Position numbers and translations under genes: made by a program. A stretch of DNA of 58,504 nt, taken from the NCBI RefSeq assembly GCF_005502885.1, contig NZ_SCMR01000025.1, positions 1 to 58,504 on the forward strand, written 5' to 3'. The notes under the pieces were generated by a model that saw only the letters and a list, made by a program, of their open reading frames with translations, was not told where the DNA came from and ran no database searches. This stretch comes from Microbacterium sp. 2FI (lineage in GTDB: Bacteria > Actinomycetota > Actinomycetes > Actinomycetales > Microbacteriaceae). Shown piece after piece: positions 7,184 through 15,737 of the stretch. Each line of letters begins with the position of its first letter. The stretch's first letter is position 1.

Positions 7184-8806
7184 TCAGAAGTCCATGCCAC
7201 CCGTCGGGTCGCCGCCGGCCGGAGCCGAAACGCGCTCGGGCTTCTCGGCGACGACGGCCTCGGTGGTGAGGAAGAGACCGGCGATCGAGGCTGCGTTCTG
7301 CAGCGCCGAGCGGGTGACCTTCACCGGGTCGTTGATGCCGGCAGCCAGCATGTCGACGTACTCGCCCGTGGCGGCGTTGAGGCCCTGACCCGCGGGGAGC
7401 TCGGCGACCTTGTTCGCCACGACGCCGGGCTCGAGGCCGGCGTTGAGGGCGATCTGCTTCAGCGGCGCCTCGATCGCGACGCGAACGATGTTCGCACCGG
7501 TCGCCTCGTCACCGGTCAGCTCGAGGGTGGCGAACACCTTCTTGCCGGCCTGGATGAGGGCCACGCCACCACCGGCGACGATGCCCTCTTCGACGGCGGC
7601 CTTCGCGTTGCGAACGGCGTCCTCGATGCGGTGCTTGCGCTCCTTGAGCTCGACCTCGGTCGCAGCGCCGGCCTTGATGACGGCGACGCCACCGGCGAGC
7701 TTCGCGAGGCGCTCCTGGAGCTTCTCGCGGTCGTAGTCGCTGTCGGTGTTCTCGATCTCGCGGCGGATCTGGGTCACACGACCCTCGATCAGCGATGCCT
7801 CGCCGGCACCCTCGACGATCGTGGTCTCATCCTTGGTGATGATGACCTTGCGCGCACGGCCGAGCAGGTCGAGGGTGGCGTTCTCGAGCTTGAGACCGAC
7901 CTCCTCGGTGATGACCTGTCCACCCGTGAGGATCGCGATGTCCTGCAGCTGCGCCTTGCGGCGGTCGCCGAAGCCGGGAGCCTTGACGGCGGCCGACTTG
8001 AAGATGCCGCGGATCTTGTTGAGCACGAGAGTCGCAAGCGCCTCGCCCTCGACGTCCTCGGCGATGATGACGAGCTCCTTGCCGTCCTGGATCACCTTGT
8101 CGACGATCGGCAGAAGATCCTTGATGTTCGAGATCTTCTGGTTGGCGATCAGGATGTAGGCGTCCTCGAAGACGGCCTCCTGGCGCTCCGGGTCGGTGAC
8201 GAAGTAGGGGTTGATGAAGCCCTTGTCGAAGCGCATGCCCTCGGTGAGCTCGAGCTCGGTGCCGAAGGTCTGCGACTCCTCGACGGTGACGACGCCCTCC
8301 TTGCCGACCTTGTCGATCGCCTCGGCGATCAGCGCGCCGATCTCGGGGTCGCCGGCGGAGATGGAAGCCGTGGCAGCGATCTCCTCCTTGGTCTCGACCT
8401 CCTTGGCGTCGGCCAGAAGCTGGGTCGTGATGGCCGCGACGGCCTTCTCGATGCCCTTCTTGAGCGAGATGGGGTCGGCGCCGGCTGCGACGTTGCGCAG
8501 ACCCTCGCGCACGAGCGCCTGAGCGAGAACCGTGGCGGTGGTGGTGCCGTCACCCGCGACGTCGTCGGTCTTCTTGGCGACCTCCTTGACGAGCTCCGCG
8601 CCGATCTTCTCGTACGGGTCGTCGAGTTCGATCTCCTTGGCGATCGAGACGCCGTCGTTCGTGATCGTGGGGGCTCCCCACTTCTTCTCGAGAACGACGT
8701 TGCGACCGCGGGGGCCAAGGGTCACCTTGACGGCGTCAGCCAGGATGTTCAGGCCGCGCTCGAGACCACGACGGGCCTCCTCATCGAAAGCGATGATCTT
8801 TGCCAT
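7184..8806 (-). CDS. groEL: Chaperonin GroEL (60 kDa)
   Basis: A 540-residue ATP-dependent chaperonin subunit that forms the double-ring folding chamber with GroES. It starts MAKIIAFDEEARRGLERG, contains the ATP-binding segment GDGTTTATVLAQ and the equatorial TLGPRGRNV motif, and ends in the Gly-Met tail GGDPTGGMDF, the common actinobacterial GroEL2 ending. No groES lies beside it, which is the usual arrangement for the separate groEL2-type gene in actinobacteria. A promoter and a canonical CIRCE operator lie directly upstream, so repression by HrcA is expected. Confidence 0.98.
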   Translation of the reverse strand: MAKIIAFDEEARRGLERGLNILADAVKVTLGPRGRNVVLEKKWGAPTITNDGVSIAKEIELDDPYEKIGAELVKEVAKKTDDVAGDGTTTATVLAQALVREGLRNVAAGADPISLKKGIEKAVAAITTQLLADAKEVETKEEIAATASISAGDPEIGALIAEAIDKVGKEGVVTVEESQTFGTELELTEGMRFDKGFINPYFVTDPERQEAVFEDAYILIANQKISNIKDLLPIVDKVIQDGKELVIIAEDVEGEALATLVLNKIRGIFKSAAVKAPGFGDRRKAQLQDIAILTGGQVITEEVGLKLENATLDLLGRARKVIITKDETTIVEGAGEASLIEGRVTQIRREIENTDSDYDREKLQERLAKLAGGVAVIKAGAATEVELKERKHRIEDAVRNAKAAVEEGIVAGGGVALIQAGKKVFATLELTGDEATGANIVRVAIEAPLKQIALNAGLEPGVVANKVAELPAGQGLNAATGEYVDMLAAGINDPVKVTRSALQNAASIAGLFLTTEAVVAEKPERVSAPAGGDPTGGMDF

Positions 8807-8835
8807 GTGTGTTTCGTCCTCCCAGGACGGGGCTT

Positions 8836-8872
8836 ATGGATTAGCACTCAACGAACCGGAGTGCTAATCCAT
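8836..8872 (-). promoter_or_regulatory. CIRCE operator (HrcA binding site) of groEL
   Basis: The canonical TTAGCACTC-N9-GAGTGCTAA element is perfect at 8841-8867, and its symmetry extends to 14-bp arms (8836-8872). It lies immediately downstream of the groEL -10 box, where HrcA would block transcription until heat shock. Confidence 0.97.
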
Positions 8873-8899
8873 TCTGGCACTCGCCCCTACCGAGTGCAA
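8871..8899 (-). promoter_or_regulatory. groEL promoter
   Basis: On the minus strand a -35 box TTGCAC (8899-8894) and a -10 box CAGAAT (8876-8871) are separated by 17 bp. The CIRCE operator abuts the -10 box, which supports the assignment. Confidence 0.7.
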
Positions 8900-8981
8900 G
8901 CCGCCGACACGCCGGATCGACTCACGGCGTCATGGCGCGCCCGAGCGCACACGGAAGACTGCTCCCGAGCGGGGCTCGGGA

Positions 8982-9182
8982 TCAGACGACGCGCACAGCC
9001 TCCGCCTGCGGACCCTTCTGGCCCGATCCGACGGTGAACTCGACGGTCTGGCCCTCCTCGAGCACGCGGAAGCCCGACATGTCGATGTTCGAGTAGTGGA
9101 CGAAGACGTCCTGGCCGTCAGCGACCGTGATGAAGCCGAAGCCCTTCTCGGCGTTGAACCACTTGACGGTGCCCTGGGTCAT
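8982..9182 (-). CDS. Cold-shock protein (CspA family)
   Basis: A 66-residue single cold-shock domain that binds single-stranded RNA/DNA and acts as an RNA chaperone. RNP1 is KGFGFI (residues 13-18) and RNP2 is VFVHY (26-30). Length is standard for the family. The predicted 5' leader is short, without an obvious long thermosensor leader of the E. coli cspA type, so constitutive or growth-related expression is as likely as cold induction. It has its own region between groEL and the LytR_C gene. Confidence 0.97.
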   Translation of the reverse strand: MTQGTVKWFNAEKGFGFITVADGQDVFVHYSNIDMSGFRVLEEGQTVEFTVGSGQKGPQAEAVRVV

Positions 9183-9318
9183 GCGAATCTCCTGTTGCTG
9201 GTGGGACAGGCTTCATCGTATTGACCGCCGAACCGCCGAAAGCGCCCGTACGGGAACTGTTGACACGCGTGCATCGAAGTGTTTACCGGCGTGAAACACC
9301 GGCACCTGTGCGGGGCTG

Positions 9319-9888
9319 TCAGGGGGTCGGCGCCGGGGTCTGGCCCGCCGCTGTGCGGTCGAGCCCGATGACCACCGTGAGCTGCTTGGCCGCGGGGTCG
9401 GCCGGCTGATACGCCTCACTCTGCTCGATGCGCGCGCCGCCGATCACGTCGGCGAGACCGGCAGCCGCCGGCGCGTCCGCAGCCGTGAGGTAGTACACCG
9501 TCGTCTCGGCGAAGTCCTCAGAACCTGCTTCGCTCGCCAGCACGTCGTCGCCCGACCAGCCGGCCGCGACCACGACGTCCTTCATCTGCGTCGCGAGGCC
9601 CTGCTCGGGGGTGGCGTTGAGGATCACCACCTCGTACGAGAAGTCGACCACCGGCGTCACTTGCGGAGCGGGTGCCACGCTCTCGCTCGGCTCGGGGAAC
9701 AGGTTGATGCGGCCCGATGCCAAGAGCGTGCCGAAGATGCCGACGGCGACGAGGACGATGGTCGCCAGAAGCGCCCACAGCAGCACGACCCACCCGCGCA
9801 TGCGCGGGTTCTCGGCACGGTGCGCGCCGATCCGGTCGGCATCCGCGAGATCGTCGAAGCGATCCCGGGGGAAGGTCGAGTTCGGCAC
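9319..9888 (-). CDS. LytR_C-domain membrane-anchored protein
   Basis: A 189-residue protein with a cytoplasmic N-terminus of about 30 residues, one membrane helix (about 32-56, GWVVLLWALLATIVLVAVG), a Pro/Ser linker and an extracytoplasmic LytR C-terminal-type domain (about 85-180; VVILNATPEQGLATQMKDVV is diagnostic). Such domains accompany cell-envelope LytR-CpsA-Psr proteins, but here the catalytic LCP domain is absent, which is normal for this actinobacterial stand-alone form. It is on the same strand as the DUF3263 gene, 50 bp downstream, and may be co-transcribed with it. Confidence 0.85.
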   Translation of the reverse strand: MPNSTFPRDRFDDLADADRIGAHRAENPRMRGWVVLLWALLATIVLVAVGIFGTLLASGRINLFPEPSESVAPAPQVTPVVDFSYEVVILNATPEQGLATQMKDVVVAAGWSGDDVLASEAGSEDFAETTVYYLTAADAPAAAGLADVIGGARIEQSEAYQPADPAAKQLTVVIGLDRTAAGQTPAPTP

Positions 9889-9938
9889 GAGACGATGCTA
9901 CCGACCGTGAGAGCGCACGCCGTTCGCGCTGCGCGCCG

Positions 9939-10190
9939 TCATCGCGGCAGTCCGGCGGCGGTCACCGCGCGAGACGCGAGCCGGGCGTCACGCACCCGCC
10001 GGAGGCGCTTGACGAGCATCGGGTCGTGCTCCTGCGCCTCAGCGGTGTCGATCAGACGACCGAGCAGCTGATAGTAGCGAGCCGGCGAAAGCGCCAGTTC
10101 CGCGCGGATCGCCTCCTCCTTCGCCCCGGCGTGCCGCTGCCATTGCGCTTCGAAGTCGAGGATCGCGCGGTCGCGTTCGTCAAAGGGCAC
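9939..10190 (-). CDS. DUF3263-domain protein
   Basis: An 83-residue protein matching the small actinobacterial DUF3263 family: it begins with an acidic helix (DERDRAILDFEAQW), followed by a helix-turn-helix-like segment where LSPARYYQLLGRLID is the conserved core. The layout resembles a small DNA-binding protein, but no function is established. It follows the DUF2332 gene after 9 bp on the same strand and precedes the LytR_C gene. The latter pairing is common in actinobacteria and suggests an operon. Confidence 0.85.
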   Translation of the reverse strand: MPFDERDRAILDFEAQWQRHAGAKEEAIRAELALSPARYYQLLGRLIDTAEAQEHDPMLVKRLRRVRDARLASRAVTAAGLPR

Positions 10191-10199
10191 GCCTTCACG

Positions 10200-11189
10200 C
10201 TAACCCCGCGCGACCGCCCTGCCCGCGCGCCACTCCACGAATGCGCCCAGCGGGTCGACCGACGCCAGCGGGGCGGTGTCCCGACCGAGCACGAAGCCGC
10301 CCCACGTCTCCGCATCCACCGGCGGATCCCACGCCGCATGGAGACCCGGCGGGTCGATCGTGATCCACACCGCGTCGAGCTCGCGCAGCGCCTCGAGCAG
10401 TCGCTCGCGGCCTGCTCGCGGGATGTGCGGGAGGACACCGGGCGTCGTCACGACCAGCGTCGCTCCGGCCGGTGCGAGCGAAGCCGCAGCCTGTAGAACA
10501 TCGGGGTCGGACGCGTCGCCCGCGATCAGCAGCGGCGGATCGGCCGCGGCGATGTCGAGCGCCGCGGCGATGCGCTCGGCCCGACCGCGTTCGCCCGGCC
10601 ATACCAGCGCGGTGAGGAAGTCCCGGTCACCGGCCTCCGACGCGTCCAAGGGCGTGAGATCGATCCCCGCGCGCCAGACGACCGCGGGCATGCGCAGCGG
10701 CGGATCGCCCGTCACCCGGCACTCGAGCACCACGCGCGACACCCCGTCGGCGGGGTCGAGCGCGATGCCCCCGTAGCGGTACGAGTAGCGGTCGGGGTAG
10801 AGGCACAGCCCGGCACTCGCCCCGAGTTCGAGGAGGGCGATCGGGCCCTCGACGGTGCTGAGCGCGGGAAGGAGCGCCGCGCACCGCTGCGGCTCGTTCG
10901 TCTGCAGCGACCGACGCGACGCCTCGTCGACCACCGCTTCGGCGTGGGCCGCGACCCACGCCGCCCACTCCCGGTAGGGCGCCTCGGGTGCCCCCAGCAG
11001 ACGTGTCACGGCGAACACGAGGGGCGGCTGCCGCCGGGTCGCGGGGATGCGGGCGAGGAGGCGCACGAGCTCGTCATCCGCAGCGACACCGGCCGCCCAC
11101 TGCGCATAGAGCTCGGAGCGCCCCGGCGCCTCCTCGCGGGCGAAGCGCCCGTAGCGCAGCGCGACGCGGGCCTCGGCATCCGATCTCAC
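10200..11189 (-). CDS. DUF2332 family protein
   Basis: A 329-residue protein of the DUF2332 family, found mainly in actinobacteria and proteobacteria. Recognisable parts are the N-terminal helical region (ARIPATRRQPPLVFAVTRLL), the ELGASAGLCLYPDRYSYRYG stretch resembling a glycine-rich methyltransferase-like loop, and a C-terminal Rossmann-like portion (TLVVTTPGVLPHI). A nucleotide or SAM-binding role is possible but unproven. It is the first gene of a run on the minus strand that continues into DUF3263 and LytR_C. It diverges from msrB. Confidence 0.82.
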   Translation of the reverse strand: MRSDAEARVALRYGRFAREEAPGRSELYAQWAAGVAADDELVRLLARIPATRRQPPLVFAVTRLLGAPEAPYREWAAWVAAHAEAVVDEASRRSLQTNEPQRCAALLPALSTVEGPIALLELGASAGLCLYPDRYSYRYGGIALDPADGVSRVVLECRVTGDPPLRMPAVVWRAGIDLTPLDASEAGDRDFLTALVWPGERGRAERIAAALDIAAADPPLLIAGDASDPDVLQAAASLAPAGATLVVTTPGVLPHIPRAGRERLLEALRELDAVWITIDPPGLHAAWDPPVDAETWGGFVLGRDTAPLASVDPLGAFVEWRAGRAVARG

Positions 11190-11284
11190 CGACCCATTCT
11201 CGTGGCGAACACCCAGCGACCGCGAGACCTGGCGTGTCGCACTGGGGTTGAATGGTGGAGGACCGATCCGCCCGAGGAGGAACC

Positions 11285-11692
11285 ATGACCTACGCCGTGG
11301 ACAAGAGCGATGAGCAGTGGCGTGCCGAGCTCACCCCTGCCGAATACGCCGTGCTTCGTGAAGCCGGCACCGAGCGGCCGTGGACGGGCCAGCTGCTCGA
11401 TGAGAGCCGAGCCGGGCTGTACGCGTGCGCCGCATGCGGCGCCGAGCTGTTCCAGAGCGGCACGAAGTTCGACTCGCACTGCGGGTGGCCGAGCTTCTAC
11501 GAGTCGGTCCGGCCCGACGCCGTGGAGCTGATCGACGACAGCAGCCACGGCATGGTGCGCACCGAGGTGCGCTGCGCGAACTGCGGCTCGCACCTGGGGC
11601 ATGTCTTCCCCGACGGCTTCGGCACCCCGACCGGCGACCGGTACTGCATGAACTCGATCTCGCTGAGCTTCACGCCCGAAGAGACCTCGTGA
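11285..11692 (+). CDS. msrB: Peptide-methionine (R)-S-oxide reductase MsrB
   Basis: A 135-residue enzyme that reduces methionine-R-sulfoxide in oxidised proteins. Zinc-binding pairs are Cys48/Cys51 (CAACG) and Cys97/Cys100 (CANCG); the catalytic cysteine is Cys121 in RYCMNS. The ATG at 11285 is chosen because GAGGAGG precedes it at good spacing and the family N-terminus (DKSDEQWRAELTPAEY) follows; a longer upstream reading frame lacks similarity. Its stop codon overlaps the start of the nitroreductase, so the two are translationally coupled in a likely oxidative-stress pair. Confidence 0.96.
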   Translation: MTYAVDKSDEQWRAELTPAEYAVLREAGTERPWTGQLLDESRAGLYACAACGAELFQSGTKFDSHCGWPSFYESVRPDAVELIDDSSHGMVRTEVRCANCGSHLGHVFPDGFGTPTGDRYCMNSISLSFTPEETS

Positions 11693-12246
11693 CCGGCGCC
11701 CTCGATGCGGTGCGCGCGCGCCGCTCGTGGTCGAAGGTCACCGATGAGGCCCCGACCCACGCGGAGCTGCTCACGCTCGTGTCGGCAGCGGGCCGCGTCG
11801 CCGACCACTCGTCGCTGCGGCCGTGGCGCCTGATCGAGCTGCGCGGGAGCGACCGTGACGTGCTCGGCCGTGCGATCGGCAAGGCCGAAGGCGACAAGGG
11901 CGCCTCTTCGAAACCGCTGCGCGCCCCGCTGCTGATCGCTGTCGTCGCCAGCTACCGCAAGAGCGACAAGGTGCCGCGGTGGGAGCAGGAGGCCGTGGCG
12001 TCCGGCGTGGCGCACGTGCTGAGCCTGCTGCTGGACGAAGCCGGATGGGGCGTCATCTGGCGAACCGGCGGTTACACCCGGGCGAAGGCCGTCGCGAAGG
12101 CGCACGGCCTCGCGAAGAACGAGGAGCTGCTCGGCTGGCTCTACGTCGGGGGCAAGCCGCCTCGTTCGCGCCTCGGACGACGCAAGGGCGTCGAGGCTCG
12201 CAAGCACGTGTCCCGGATGCCGAGCCCCACCTCGAAGAAAGGCTGA
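11689..12246 (+). CDS. Nitroreductase-family protein
   Basis: A 185-residue FMN-dependent nitroreductase-fold protein. The N-terminus (DAVRARRSWSKVTDEAPTHA) and the segment HSSLRPWRLIEL are typical of the flavin phosphate-binding region, and VASGVAHVLSLLLDEAGWG matches the central dimer helix. The GTG at 11689 overlaps the msrB stop (GTGA), which fixes the start. The C-terminus is basic (RLGRRKGVEARKHVSRMP). The physiological substrate is unknown. Coupling to msrB suggests a redox-repair context. Confidence 0.88.
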   Translation: MTGALDAVRARRSWSKVTDEAPTHAELLTLVSAAGRVADHSSLRPWRLIELRGSDRDVLGRAIGKAEGDKGASSKPLRAPLLIAVVASYRKSDKVPRWEQEAVASGVAHVLSLLLDEAGWGVIWRTGGYTRAKAVAKAHGLAKNEELLGWLYVGGKPPRSRLGRRKGVEARKHVSRMPSPTSKKG

Positions 12247-12250
12247 CGAC

Positions 12251-13207
12251 TCAGGCTGCCCGGCGCCGCCGCCACGGCACCGCCGCGACGAACACCGAGG
12301 CCAGCGCGACGGCGACCATCGTCGCCTCCTGCGCGAGTCCGGGACCCGCGGGCGCCGGCCACAGGGCGTCGAGGGCGACCGAGGTCAGCAGCTGACCGAC
12401 CACCGCACCGAGGCCGAGCAGCAGCACGCCCGTGTACTGCACGATCGCCGCCGACAAGAAGATGTAGACGACCCCGATCGCTCCGCCGGTGTAGAGCCAC
12501 GCTTCGAGGGGGAACGGCTCGGGAGCGCCCGCGAACGCGACACTCACGCCGGCGGCGATCACCAGCAGCACCGTGCCGCCGATGAAGTTCACGAGGGTCG
12601 CCGTCAGTGGCGTCCCCACCCGCTGGCGCAGCCGCCCGTTCGTGGCCTGCTGCCACGCGATACCGGAGCCCGCGAGCACGGGGAGCACCAGCATCCACCA
12701 GGCGACGCCGCTCACTCCCCCGCCCGCGACCCCGAGCGCGACGGCGACGAGCACCATCGCGCCACCGATCAGCCGCGGGACCGTCACCGCCACGATGCCG
12801 GCCGGCCCGTACCCGATGCGATCCAGCACCAGGGCGTTGATCGTCTGGCCGGCGACGACGCCGACCGTGAACAGCGAGACGCCGATGAGCCCGACCGCGA
12901 GACCCTGGGTCGCCACCGTGAGGGCGCCGGCGGCGCCGCCGGCCAGCATCCACCACGGGATCGACCGCGTGCGCATGCCGTCCACGAGTCGGGCGAAGCC
13001 CGACCGTCCGGCGGGGAGCAGGGTCGAGAGAATTACCAGGATCACCAGGCCCGAGCCGAACGACACCGCCGCCGCGACGAAGCCGTCGTCGAGCCGGACG
13101 CCCAGCTGGCCGTTCACGCGGGCCTGCAGCGCGGTGAGGAGCCCGATCAGCACGGCGACGGCAAGCGCCAGCCACGTCGGAACGCGCGGGGGTGAGGTGT
13201 CGTTCAT
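12251..13207 (-). CDS. DMT-superfamily transporter (YdcZ/DUF606 type, two repeats)
   Basis: A 318-residue integral membrane protein with about ten predicted helices arranged as two similar halves of five. Each half starts with the family pattern of a helix followed by Q-A-x-x-N-G-x-L (LQARVNGQLG near residue 27; QQATNGRLRQ in the second half). This places it in the YdcZ branch of the drug/metabolite transporters. The substrate is unknown. It converges with the nitroreductase gene (4 bp between stops) and is followed upstream by tRNA-Thr. Confidence 0.88.
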   Translation of the reverse strand: MNDTSPPRVPTWLALAVAVLIGLLTALQARVNGQLGVRLDDGFVAAAVSFGSGLVILVILSTLLPAGRSGFARLVDGMRTRSIPWWMLAGGAAGALTVATQGLAVGLIGVSLFTVGVVAGQTINALVLDRIGYGPAGIVAVTVPRLIGGAMVLVAVALGVAGGGVSGVAWWMLVLPVLAGSGIAWQQATNGRLRQRVGTPLTATLVNFIGGTVLLVIAAGVSVAFAGAPEPFPLEAWLYTGGAIGVVYIFLSAAIVQYTGVLLLGLGAVVGQLLTSVALDALWPAPAGPGLAQEATMVAVALASVFVAAVPWRRRRAA

Positions 13208-13229
13208 CGACGGATCGTGCCGCTCATCG

Positions 13230-13302
13230 AGCCGACGACGGGACTTGAACCCGTAACCGCCCGATTACAAGTCGGGTGCGCTACCAATTGCGCCACGTCG
13301 GC
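13230..13302 (-). tRNA. tRNA-Thr (anticodon TGT)
   Basis: A complete cloverleaf on the minus strand: acceptor GCCGACG/CGTCGGC, D-arm GCGC/GCGC, anticodon stem CCCGA/TCGGG with loop CTTGTAA giving anticodon TGT, and T-arm ACGGG-TTCAAGT-CCCGT. The discriminator base is U and the 3' CCA is not encoded. Confidence 0.97.
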
Positions 13303-13342
13303 AGATCGCCCAGTCTACCGGCGCACACCGCGCCCGCTGGGA

Positions 13343-14293
13343 CTACGGCGTGGGCGTCGGCGACGGGGTCGGCGACTCTTCGTAGTATGCGTCGCTCGCG
13401 ATGGTGAGCACGAACTGCGCGAACTCCTGCGGGTCATCGAGCGCGCCGACGTACGGGGTGCCGTTGACGAGGACCATCGGGGTGCCGGTCAGGGCGACGC
13501 CGTCCGTGTCGGGCAGTCCGTCCAGCGCCCGATCGGTCGCGGTCTTCGCCCAGCTCGCGAACGCCTGGTCTTCGATGCACGCGCGCACGACCTTGGGCGA
13601 GGCGGATCCCGATGCGATGGCGAGAGCCGCGAGCTCGGAGTCGGTGAGACCATCCGAGTCGACGGCCGGCTGCTCGCGCAGGAGCGCGTCGTTGAAGGCG
13701 AAGAACGAGTCGGGCGAGTGCGTGGCGACGCAGGCGGCCGCGCTCGCGGCACGCAGCGAGTACTTGGTTCCGTTCGACTTCGCGGTGAGCATCGCGACCG
13801 GGTAGTACGTGAGCGTCGCGGCGTCTTCGCTCACCCACTGCGAGAGCTGCTGCACGTTCGAGAGCTGGAAGTCGCGAGAACCGGCCGAGAGGTAGTCCAC
13901 ATACACGCGGATGTCGACGGCGGGCTGCTCGGTCGGAGTCGCCTCCGGCGTCGGCTCGGCTTCGGGAGTCGCGACGGGCGTCTCGGTGCCCTCGACGGTG
14001 CCGTCGGGTGCGGGCTCGTCGCCGGCGAGCGCGATCCCGGTCACGGCGTTGACGACGAATCCGTCATCGGTGACGTTGTCGGGGTTCAGGAGCGGCTTGG
14101 ATGCCGAGGATGAGACGGCCCACGTCACCACGACGGCGGCGACGGCGACCACGGCGACCACGGCGGTCGCGAACGCGGCGGTGCGGATCGCGCGCTGACG
14201 CGACTGCTGCGCCTTCACCTGCAGCGCCTTCTCGCGCACGGCATCACGCCGCTCGCTCGCAGCAGGAGCGTTCTGTGACTCGTCGCTCGACAT
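13343..14293 (-). CDS. DsbA-fold (thioredoxin_4) membrane protein lacking the CXXC motif
   Basis: A 316-residue protein with a charged cytoplasmic N-terminus, one membrane helix (about 38-62), an Ala/Pro/Thr-rich spacer and an extracytoplasmic DsbA/thioredoxin_4-like domain. The family strand VRVYVDYLCPxC is present here as IRVYVDYLSAGSRDF, so both catalytic cysteines are replaced. The cis-Pro loop (ALTGTPMVLVNG) and the helical insert remain. Two other cysteines (AACVATH and RACIED) survive, possibly forming a structural disulphide. It is therefore unlikely to be a thiol oxidoreductase and may be a redox-inactive chaperone or binding protein. It diverges from the sugar ABC ATPase gene. Confidence 0.85.
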   Translation of the reverse strand: MSSDESQNAPAASERRDAVREKALQVKAQQSRQRAIRTAAFATAVVAVVAVAAVVVTWAVSSSASKPLLNPDNVTDDGFVVNAVTGIALAGDEPAPDGTVEGTETPVATPEAEPTPEATPTEQPAVDIRVYVDYLSAGSRDFQLSNVQQLSQWVSEDAATLTYYPVAMLTAKSNGTKYSLRAASAAACVATHSPDSFFAFNDALLREQPAVDSDGLTDSELAALAIASGSASPKVVRACIEDQAFASWAKTATDRALDGLPDTDGVALTGTPMVLVNGTPYVGALDDPQEFAQFVLTIASDAYYEESPTPSPTPTP

Positions 14294-14554
14294 GAAACCT
14301 CTCGGGGCGGACGGGGGCCGGAGCCGGATTGCGGCTTCGGGCGATCAGTGGCCTTCGGGAAAGCGGTGGGCCCTCCGGGGAAAGCGGCCGATGACGATGC
14401 TAGCCAGCCACCCTGGGAAATGCCCAGACAGAGGCTCCGCGTGGGCCGTGTCATACTGGGAGGTGCGCCCGATGGCGGGCGTGCGGGTTTGCCCCCGCTC
14501 ATTCCATCACTACGGATCGTCCGGCACGTACCTGCCGGTGAAGGAGAAGAGAAC

Positions 14555-15661
14555 ATGGCGTCCGTCACGTTTGACAACGCAACTCGTCTGTACCCCGGGG
14601 GCACGCGTGCCGCCGTCGACAAGCTGAACCTCGAGGTCGCCGACGGCGAGTTCCTGGTTCTGGTCGGTCCCTCCGGCTGCGGAAAGTCCACCTCGCTGCG
14701 CATGCTGGCCGGCCTCGAAGAGGTCAACTCGGGCCGCATCCTCATCGGCGACCGTGACGTCACCGACGTCCCGCCCAAGGACCGCGACATCGCGATGGTG
14801 TTCCAGAACTACGCGCTCTACCCGCACATGACCGTCGCCGAGAACATGGGCTTCGCGCTCAAGATCGCCGGTGTCGGCAAGGAGGAGCGCGCCGCACGCG
14901 TCCTCGAAGCGGCCAAGCTCCTCGACCTCGAGGAGTACCTCACCCGCAAGCCGAAGGCGCTGTCGGGCGGTCAGCGTCAGCGTGTCGCCATGGGCCGCGC
15001 GATCGTGCGCCAGCCCCAGGTGTTCCTCATGGACGAGCCGCTGTCGAACCTCGACGCCAAGCTCCGCGTCCAGACCCGCACGCAGATCGCATCGCTGCAG
15101 CGTCGCCTCGGCGTCACCACGGTCTACGTCACCCACGACCAGACCGAGGCCCTCACCATGGGCGACCGGATCGCCGTGCTCAAGGACGGTCTGCTCCAGC
15201 AGGTCGGAACCCCGCGTGACCTGTACGAGAAGCCGAACAACGTGTTCGTCGCCGGCTTCATCGGCTCGCCGGCCATGAACCTGTTCCCGGCGGCACTCGC
15301 CGAGGGCGGCGTTCAGTTCGGCACCGAGGTCGTGCCGCTCGACCGCGACACCGTCGGCCGTGCGCACGGCAGCGAGGTCACGATCGGCGTCCGCCCCGAA
15401 GACATCGTGGTGGGCCCGGCCGACGGCAAGGGCCTGTCGGTCGTCGTCGACCTCGTCGAAGAGCTCGGCGCCGACGGCTACCTCTACGGCCACACCGACA
15501 TCAACGGCAAGCGCACCGACATCGTGGCGCGCGTCGACGGTCGCAACCACCCGCACGCGGGCGACACCGTCACCCTGGCGGCGACCGCGGGCCACGTGCA
15601 CGCGTTCGACATCGAGTCGGGCGAGCGTCTCAACGACGCTCCGGTCGTCTCGGGCGCCTGA
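14555..15661 (+). CDS. msiK: Sugar ABC transporter ATP-binding protein (MsiK/UgpC type)
   Basis: A 368-residue ABC ATPase with Walker A GPSGCGKST, signature LSGGQRQRVAMGRA, Walker B VFLMDEPLSNLDAK, H-loop VTHDQTEA and a C-terminal OB/TOBE regulatory domain (IGVRPEDIVVG). In Streptomyces, MsiK-type proteins energise many sugar importers that lack their own ATPase. No permease or binding-protein gene is adjacent, which fits this shared role. The ATG at 14555 follows AAGGAGAAG. The 261-bp leader region is shared with the divergent DsbA-like gene. A hairpin terminator follows the stop. Confidence 0.92.
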   Translation: MASVTFDNATRLYPGGTRAAVDKLNLEVADGEFLVLVGPSGCGKSTSLRMLAGLEEVNSGRILIGDRDVTDVPPKDRDIAMVFQNYALYPHMTVAENMGFALKIAGVGKEERAARVLEAAKLLDLEEYLTRKPKALSGGQRQRVAMGRAIVRQPQVFLMDEPLSNLDAKLRVQTRTQIASLQRRLGVTTVYVTHDQTEALTMGDRIAVLKDGLLQQVGTPRDLYEKPNNVFVAGFIGSPAMNLFPAALAEGGVQFGTEVVPLDRDTVGRAHGSEVTIGVRPEDIVVGPADGKGLSVVVDLVEELGADGYLYGHTDINGKRTDIVARVDGRNHPHAGDTVTLAATAGHVHAFDIESGERLNDAPVVSGA

Positions 15662-15670
15662 GAATCCCTG

Positions 15671-15708
15671 CTGCGGCGCGGGTGGGTCATCGACCCCCCG
15701 CGCCGCAG
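15671..15708 (+). terminator. Intrinsic terminator after the sugar ABC ATPase gene
   Basis: A GC-rich hairpin with a 12-13-bp stem, CTGCGGCGCGGG pairing with CCCGCGCCGCAG, is followed by TGCTTTCCCC. It lies 9 bp after the stop codon and separates the ATPase gene from the DUF4032 gene. Confidence 0.75.
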
Positions 15709-15737
15709 TGCTTTCCCCATCGCTCGTTCGGAGAACG

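Noticed and set aside
9257..9285. TTGACA-17-TTACCG promoter on the plus strand upstream of cspA
   Set aside because: A good -35 box, but the -10 is poor and there is no plus-strand gene downstream.
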